This document shows positions 5,214-9,437 of a stretch of DNA of 9,437 bases, piece after piece (within the stretch, counting starts at the first letter, position 1; the number at the start of each line of letters is the position of its first letter). This stretch comes from Bacteroidales bacterium (GTDB lineage Bacteria; Bacteroidota; Bacteroidia; Bacteroidales; JAOZVK01). The DNA is taken from contig JAOZVK010000202.1 of NCBI GenBank assembly GCA_029938185.1, positions 1 to 9,437 of the forward strand, written 5' to 3'. The notes beneath the pieces were generated by a model. The model was not told where the DNA came from. It did no database searches and worked only from the letters and a program-made list of their open reading frames with translations. The position numbers were made by a program, and so were the translations under genes.

Positions 5214-6149
5214 CTATCTTGGTCCAACAAATTTATCTCCGTTAAAATGTATCATGTGGTCTGGCATATCCATTATCCAAACTTCTGTTTCCCACGCAAT
5301 CTCTTTTGAATGTTTCTTAAATTCTGTAAAATCGGGGAAAGCTGTTACATAAACTTTTCCAGCCGAACAATTTTTGAGAAGTTCTTCTAATTCAAATATT
5401 CTTTTAGGTGAAATCGGACCATGACTTGTTACTGCTTCAATCAAAAAAAGCCAATTTTTATCTTTGTCAAATAGAACAACGTCAGGTAATTTACTGTGTT
5501 TATCAATAGGAATACCTATTTTCTTCAAAATAGCTTTGTCTATAAACAAATCCTTTTTTTCTGTGTCGCCAACATACAGTAATTTAGAGCCTTTTGCAAA
5601 TCTCGGTGCAAATTGCTCAATTATTGCTGCTTGAACTTCATTGTGTTTGCCTGGCGACAACAGCAATGTTTTGTTTTTGCTTATTTTTAAAGGTATTTTC
5701 TCAATATCTCGGCTTTTTCTGTAAATTTTTGTTAATTCGCCTATCTCTTTTTTGAATTTATTTGCTGATTTATTCCAATCTGTTGTTCCGTAAGTCTTTA
5801 TTGTTTCTAATGCTAAAACAGAAATTGCATAATGTGCTCTCGGACTATTCACAGGTAAATTAGGAATATCAGGGTTGTAATCTGCTATTCCTGCCTGAAC
5901 AAATTGGTGCAAAACTTGCCTTCTTACAGTTTCTCTCGTGTTTGGGGCGTAATCACGCTGATAATAGTCTTGCATAAATGTCATTATTCCTTTTGACACA
6001 CCTAAACTTACTTTCTGAGCATTTGTCCAGTTGTCAGTTTCTTTAATATTGCAAAGTGCCAAAAGTGTTAACGCCGACATTTCGTTTTGTTGAGCTTTTG
6101 GCAACCCTAACGTTTTCAATATTATTTGAGTTTCTTCTATTTTGTTCAT
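5214..6149 (-). CDS. BsuBI/PstI-family type II restriction endonuclease (311 aa)
   Basis: Cleaves double-stranded DNA; characterised members of this family recognise CTGCAG. The N-terminal helical region reads LGLPKAQQNEMSALTLLAL (residues 14-32), then YAPNTRETVRRQVLHQFVQ (67-85) and NSPRAHYAIS (101-110). The nuclease domain follows, with LSPGKHNE (164-171), LLYVGDTEKKD (190-200), KLPDVV (220-225) and LFLIEAVTSHGPISPKR (234-250). The last two carry the acidic residues of the PD-(D/E)xK-type active site. Length is normal and all key blocks are present, so it should be active. The start is fixed by homology of the first residues to the family, although it lies 107 nt inside the methylase gene. 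The partner methylase is directly upstream and site 3 lies just downstream. One CTGCAG occurs in this window, at 8944-8949. Confidence 0.93.
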   Translation of the reverse strand: MNKIEETQIILKTLGLPKAQQNEMSALTLLALCNIKETDNWTNAQKVSLGVSKGIMTFMQDYYQRDYAPNTRETVRRQVLHQFVQAGIADYNPDIPNLPVNSPRAHYAISVLALETIKTYGTTDWNKSANKFKKEIGELTKIYRKSRDIEKIPLKISKNKTLLLSPGKHNEVQAAIIEQFAPRFAKGSKLLYVGDTEKKDLFIDKAILKKIGIPIDKHSKLPDVVLFDKDKNWLFLIEAVTSHGPISPKRIFELEELLKNCSAGKVYVTAFPDFTEFKKHSKEIAWETEVWIMDMPDHMIHFNGDKFVGPR

Positions 6150-7695
6150 TGTTAGTAGTTAAATTGAAATTTAAAGCTGTTTCAATAATTTCATTAATCA
6201 ACTCTAAATTTTTATAATTTATGTTCTTTATTTTCTCGCCAATATCATTTATTTTTTGCCAATCAGGGAAGTTCATTTCCTTTAATTCCGTTGCACTTAC
6301 TTGTGTATTTCCGTTAAAAGTTCTGAAATAAGTATCAAAAAGAATACTATTTAATAAACCCGAAATGCCAAAAATTTCATTATCGCTTAATTGTCCGTCA
6401 GGTCGATAAATATAGTTTAGATGGTTTTCAATTCCAATTTTTCGAGTATTAAATTCATTTGCAAAATATGGCGTAGCAATCAATCTACTTTTGTCATCTT
6501 TTGCACTAAAACGTCGCAAGAAAATATAGTTTTTATTTTCGGAAAGTATTGGAATTGACCTTTTTGTAAACTCAATCCATTGTGGTTTATTGGGTTTACT
6601 GAGTGGGTGTGATAATTCCATCTTTTGTGTATTTATCAGCCAAAATAAAGGAACATTATTCTCTGATTTTTTTTTAGCTCTTAGAAATTCTGTGCTTCTA
6701 AAAGGCACAACTGGCCCGGTTGATATTTTTATATTAAAATCTATGAGTTTGTTAGTCCACGATTTAAAAAGTTGAATTACTTCAAATTCTTTTTTATTTG
6801 TTGGTAAGTAAAGTATCTTTTGTTTGCTTTTTAAATCTACTAATTCGTTGAATTTATATTTTAAAGTAGTGCTATTGTCAATATCTTTTAGCCCTTCAGA
6901 AATCGAAATTTCTGTTTCAGGAATTACACCATTAAGTTTTTTTGCCTTAAATATAATATTTTCCTGCAACACTTTGTCTTTTTTGAAAGCTGTATTTCGA
7001 GAATTGAAAATGTGAACATGATTTAAAGCTATTGTTGAAAAGAATTTTTGTCTAAATAGTTTAAAATACTGTCCTGCCGCAAAACTTCTGGGTGTTATGA
7101 ACAGTAATTCGCCATTCTCTTTTATTAAATTTGCAGAAATCGCTATAAAAAGAAAATAAATATTTGGCTGTCCATAAACTATTGATTTACTCACTATTGC
7201 TCTTTTGTCAGATTTTGATATTTTAAAATATGGTGGATTTGAAATAACAATATCATAAGTTTTTTCTTCATTTGGCTTTTTTGTCAAATATTTTGCGTTT
7301 TCTAACACAAAATCAGTTGTATGTAAATTATAGTCAAAACTTACATTTCTCTTGGAAAGCCAGCCTTTAATAAACTGTAATGATTTTTCGGTTAAAGGAA
7401 TTATGTTTAAATCTGTTTCATAAGCTGTTAAGTGAATTGATTTAATTTCCGTTGTTTCAATCAATTTTTCAATAATCGAAGATGTTAAGATACCTGTTCC
7501 GATACCTGGGTCTAAAATAGAAATGGTTTCTTTATTTATCTTAGATAAACTTGCAATGTGTAAAGCTATTTCGGCAGGTGTAAAAAATTGACCATTATCC
7601 TTTTTATGTTTATCTGTTACGGATTGTGCATATTCTATGCTCAATCTGTTTATAAATTCACTCGGATTTTTATATGTTTTTGCATTTTTATTCAT
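6043..7695 (-). CDS. N6-adenine DNA methyltransferase, partner of the PstI/BsuBI-like endonuclease (550 aa)
   Basis: Protects the host by methylating adenine in the endonuclease's site, expected to be CTGCAG. Motif X is GQFFTP (35-40), motif I (S-adenosylmethionine binding) is LDPGIGTGIL (61-70), an acidic motif II is AYETD (91-95), and the catalytic motif IV is NPPY (153-156). This order is that of gamma-class N6-adenine methylases. The C-terminal half, with TGPVVPFRSTEF and LIATPYFANEF, is the target-recognition part. The last 35 or so residues overlap the start of the endonuclease gene in another frame and are Asn/Arg/Ser-rich and unlike the rest, so the ancestral stop may have been lost near 6150. 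Methylase before endonuclease is a common order that lets protection appear first. Confidence 0.92.
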   Translation of the reverse strand: MNKNAKTYKNPSEFINRLSIEYAQSVTDKHKKDNGQFFTPAEIALHIASLSKINKETISILDPGIGTGILTSSIIEKLIETTEIKSIHLTAYETDLNIIPLTEKSLQFIKGWLSKRNVSFDYNLHTTDFVLENAKYLTKKPNEEKTYDIVISNPPYFKISKSDKRAIVSKSIVYGQPNIYFLFIAISANLIKENGELLFITPRSFAAGQYFKLFRQKFFSTIALNHVHIFNSRNTAFKKDKVLQENIIFKAKKLNGVIPETEISISEGLKDIDNSTTLKYKFNELVDLKSKQKILYLPTNKKEFEVIQLFKSWTNKLIDFNIKISTGPVVPFRSTEFLRAKKKSENNVPLFWLINTQKMELSHPLSKPNKPQWIEFTKRSIPILSENKNYIFLRRFSAKDDKSRLIATPYFANEFNTRKIGIENHLNYIYRPDGQLSDNEIFGISGLLNSILFDTYFRTFNGNTQVSATELKEMNFPDWQKINDIGEKIKNINYKNLELINEIIETALNFNLTTNNEQNRRNSNNIENVRVAKSSTKRNVGVNTFGTLQY

Positions 7696-7699
7696 ATTG

Positions 7700-7707
7700 C
7701 AAATTTA
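7700..7707 (-). promoter_or_regulatory. Possible -7 promoter box upstream of the methylase gene
   Basis: The minus strand reads TAAATTTG, the same octamer as upstream of the barrel gene, ending 4 nt before the methylase ATG. If used, transcription would begin at or near the start codon and give a leaderless or nearly leaderless mRNA. No -33 box is clear, and the octamer is easily found by chance in AT-rich DNA. Confidence 0.25.
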
Positions 7708-7724
7708 CGTCTTTATTCTCTATT

Positions 7725-7913
7725 ATGTTATGCACTTTATTTATCTATCCGTTAGTTTTTTGTCTAATTTGTCTATCTATCTAAAAAGAATGTAAAGTTA
7801 GATTATCAAATTTTCAAACGAAGTGCAGAAAAATTGATAATCTGACTTGATATTCTTACTGCATTAATAAAATTGTCTAAAAACCAACGAATTAATCATA
7901 AAGTGTATCACAT
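7725..7913. repeat. 189-bp imperfect palindrome, MITE-like, between the methylase and chemoreceptor genes
   Basis: The ends match as inverted repeats at 14 of 16 positions (7725-7740 and 7898-7913). Further inside, the region around 7750-7770 pairs loosely with the region around 7868-7888 (CGTTAGTTTTTT against CGTTGGTTTTTA). The centre has a strong stem, 7801-7814 with 7830-7842, around a loop of about 15 nt. There is no coding frame and no clear target-site duplication. It fills most of the 291-nt gap between genes. It could be a decayed miniature transposable element, or a shared terminator and regulatory hairpin. Unlike the attC-like sites, its mismatches show no strand bias and its ends are not YAAC/GTTR boxes facing inward. 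Confidence 0.55.
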
Positions 7914-7986
7914 TTTTTAATTACCTTATTTGTTTTTATTACGATTTTAAGAACTGTAAAAATAAGTTTTTTTTGAAATAAATCAA

Positions 7987-9437
7987 TTAAAACGTTTCAA
8001 AATCATCATCCGATTTGTCTTTGTTTGATAAAATCACATTAACTCCTTTATTTTTATGTTCTGAAATTTGTTCTTCTTGTTTATTTTTTTGTTTAATTAT
8101 TAATTTTTCATCTTGCGAATTACCGATTTTAAACACCGAAATTAATTCTTTTAATTGCTCTGCTTGTGCAGATAATTCTTCCGCCGATGCTGACATTTCT
8201 TCGGCTGATGCTGAATTTTCATTTGTTATCTCTGTCAGTTGTTGAACTGAAATATTGATATTTTCAACTCCGCTTTGTTGTTCTTTACCTGCTGATACAA
8301 TGTTATTTACAAGTTCTGCACTTTTTATAATTTCTGGAATTATTATTTCAAGTTTTTCTCCTGCAATTCTCGAAATATCTTGTCCTGTTTGTGATAATTT
8401 TGTAATTTCATCTGATGCAATTTTAGTTTTATCGGCAAGTTTTCGTATTTCATTTGCTACAACCGAAAACCCTTTACCTGTTTCTCCTGCTCGTGCAGCT
8501 TCTATCGCCGCATTTATCGACAAAATATCTGTTTTATCGGCTATTTCTGAAATTATTGATATTTTTTCGCTTATCTCTGAAACAGATTTTATCGTTTTTA
8601 CAAAAATTTTATTACTCTGTTTCATCTCATTTGCAGATTTTGTAGATGCTTTTTCTGTCATTTCAGCATTTTGGGTGTTTGAATTTATCATTGCAAGCAT
8701 TTGTTCCATTGAAGTCGCAACCTCCTCTGTGGTAGCAGCTTGTTCATTTGCACGTTGTGAAATTTCCTGCGAAATAGTGCTTAATTGATTACTTGCTGTT
8801 AATACAGAACTTGCTGTTTCATCAATTCCTGTAATCATTTCAGTAAACACTTTATTCATCGTATTTATTGAATTATAAAGTGTTCCTATTTCATCGTTTC
8901 GTTTTGTATCCATTCGGAAATTTATCTGTTTTTGAGACATTTTCTGCAGGGCTTTTACTACTTTTCCTATTGGTCTTGTGAAAGTTTTTGCAATATACAA
9001 TGATATAAAAATGATTAAAATAATAGATATAATTCCTATAATTATCAAAATTAATGTTTGCTTGTTTGTGTCTGCAAAAATTATTTCTTTTGGAACAGAA
9101 ACATTTACTGACCATGCAGTTGTTGTTTTTCCGATATTTATTGGAACATTGACTTCTAATATTTCATTATTCGGTGTTTTGAAAATTTCTCCTTTTTTTA
9201 TTTTACTTATTATCTCGTTGGCATTGTCATTAAATTCATCAAAGTTTTTGCCTACATTTTTAGTATTTGCTGCATAAGTTCCATTGTTTGCTATTATTGA
9301 AATTTCGGCATTTCCATTATATATTTTATTTTTTGCGTCTTGTGCTAAATTTTGTATAAAATCTATTGTTATATCTACACCTGCTATTGCAATAAATTCA
9401 TTATCAACTATTACCGGTGTTACAAGTGAAGTTATTA
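7987..9437 (-). CDS. Methyl-accepting chemotaxis protein with dCache, HAMP and signalling domains (5' end outside the window)
   Basis: Inner-membrane chemoreceptor that senses a periplasmic ligand and controls the CheA kinase. The frame is open to the window edge, giving 482 visible residues. A TTG at 9046-9048 is an internal codon, not the start. From the edge, residues 1-129 form the distal part of a double-Cache sensor (PVIVDNEFIAIAGVDITIDF, IISKIKKGEIFKT, TTTAWSVNVSVP). A membrane helix follows (LIIIGIISIILIIFISLYIA), then HAMP from RPIGKVVKAL to about MNKVF, then the long coiled-coil signalling domain. The hairpin tip AIEAARAGETGKGFSVVANE-IRKLADKT is intact. A 45-residue polar tail ends in DFETF, close to the NWETF-type CheR/CheB docking pentapeptide. 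The missing part would hold the signal helix and the first Cache half. It looks like a host gene rather than cassette cargo. Confidence 0.95.
   Translation of the reverse strand, partial: ITSLVTPVIVDNEFIAIAGVDITIDFIQNLAQDAKNKIYNGNAEISIIANNGTYAANTKNVGKNFDEFNDNANEIISKIKKGEIFKTPNNEILEVNVPINIGKTTTAWSVNVSVPKEIIFADTNKQTLILIIIGIISIILIIFISLYIAKTFTRPIGKVVKALQKMSQKQINFRMDTKRNDEIGTLYNSINTMNKVFTEMITGIDETASSVLTASNQLSTISQEISQRANEQAATTEEVATSMEQMLAMINSNTQNAEMTEKASTKSANEMKQSNKIFVKTIKSVSEISEKISIISEIADKTDILSINAAIEAARAGETGKGFSVVANEIRKLADKTKIASDEITKLSQTGQDISRIAGEKLEIIIPEIIKSAELVNNIVSAGKEQQSGVENINISVQQLTEITNENSASAEEMSASAEELSAQAEQLKELISVFKIGNSQDEKLIIKQKNKQEEQISEHKNKGVNVILSNKDKSDDDFETF

Noticed and set aside
7727..7735. 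GTTATGCAC as a fourth attC-like end box
   Set aside because: It has no matching YAAC box or stem on its left, where the methylase gene begins. It lies in the outer arm of a different palindrome, so it is kept only as a remark.
2496..7782. A recurring TATCTATC-like motif at 2496-2505, 5061-5070, 5211-5220, 7741-7750 and 7771-7782
   Set aside because: It occurs mostly in intergenic AT-rich DNA and two copies belong to the duplicated region. It is too simple a sequence to claim function.
8255..8788. A 177-codon open frame on the plus strand, with others at 768-968, 4440-4676, 4758-4961, 6590-6775, 6824-7015, 8015-8245 and 8978-9277
   Set aside because: All lie antisense to well-supported genes, and their translations are Ser/Phe/Leu-rich strings typical of the reverse of AT-rich coding DNA.
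7987..9048. Chemoreceptor gene starting at the TTG at 9046-9048
   Set aside because: The frame stays open through the window edge and the added 129 residues form a recognisable dCache sensor, so the true start is outside the window.
8891..9115. A 74-codon minus-strand frame inside the chemoreceptor gene
   Set aside because: It overlaps the chemoreceptor's membrane helix and HAMP region in another frame and has no family features.
1..9437. tRNA, rRNA, riboswitch, integrase, transposase or replication origin
   Set aside because: I saw no cloverleaf, conserved RNA, recombinase or transposase motif, or iteron cluster on either strand.

Overview
This AT-rich window most likely comes from a member of the Bacteroidota. 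The signs are a carboxypeptidase-regulatory-like, plug and OMP_b-brl_3-type outer-membrane barrel protein, TAnnTTTG-type -7 boxes, few strong Shine-Dalgarno sites and mostly TAA stops. A chemoreceptor at the right edge suggests a motile or chemosensory lineage, but I cannot place it more precisely. Every convincing gene is on the minus strand, so the window is best read from right to left.

Right to left, the layout is as follows. First comes a large dCache-HAMP chemoreceptor that is cut by the window edge (7987-9437). Next is a 0.3 kb non-coding gap holding a 189-bp imperfect palindrome. A PstI/BsuBI-type type II restriction-modification pair follows (methylase 6043-7695, endonuclease 5214-6149), overlapping by 107 nt. 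Then comes hairpin site 3. The TonB-receptor-like barrel gene follows (2576-4942), then a decayed hairpin site, a gene-less stretch that repeats the barrel gene's upstream region, and hairpin site 2. After that is a tight four-gene operon: a membrane-anchored P-loop GTPase, a small membrane coiled-coil protein, BrnT toxin and a BrnA-like antitoxin. Hairpin site 1 and the first 23 codons of another gene close the left edge.

The main discovery candidate is that the three intergenic hairpins look like integron attC sites and the genes between them like gene cassettes. Read on the minus strand, each site has the form YAACA - N2-3 - long imperfect stem - N5-6 - CGTTRNR. Each lies just downstream of a gene, and the strand that folds best (G.T wobbles kept) is the plus strand, which is the attC bottom strand. 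The ends also obey the cassette rule. The right end of site 1 (GTTACAGGC, 201-209) is the exact reverse complement of the left end of site 2 (GCCTGTAAC, 2158-2166). The right end of site 2 (GTTATGGCA, 2255-2263) is the exact reverse complement of the left end of site 3 (TGCCATAAC, 5093-5101). This is expected if 100-2165 and 2166-5100 were each once closed circles carrying one attC. No integrase gene is in view, so this would be an integrase-less cluster of cassettes, or part of a longer array.

The cargo fits such an array. A toxin-antitoxin pair and a restriction-modification pair both penalise loss of the DNA that carries them. The GTPase with its membrane partner is a possible uncharacterised defence or stress module. 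The attC interpretation is inferred from sequence pattern alone; the gene family calls for the endonuclease, methylase, BrnT, barrel protein and chemoreceptor are firm.
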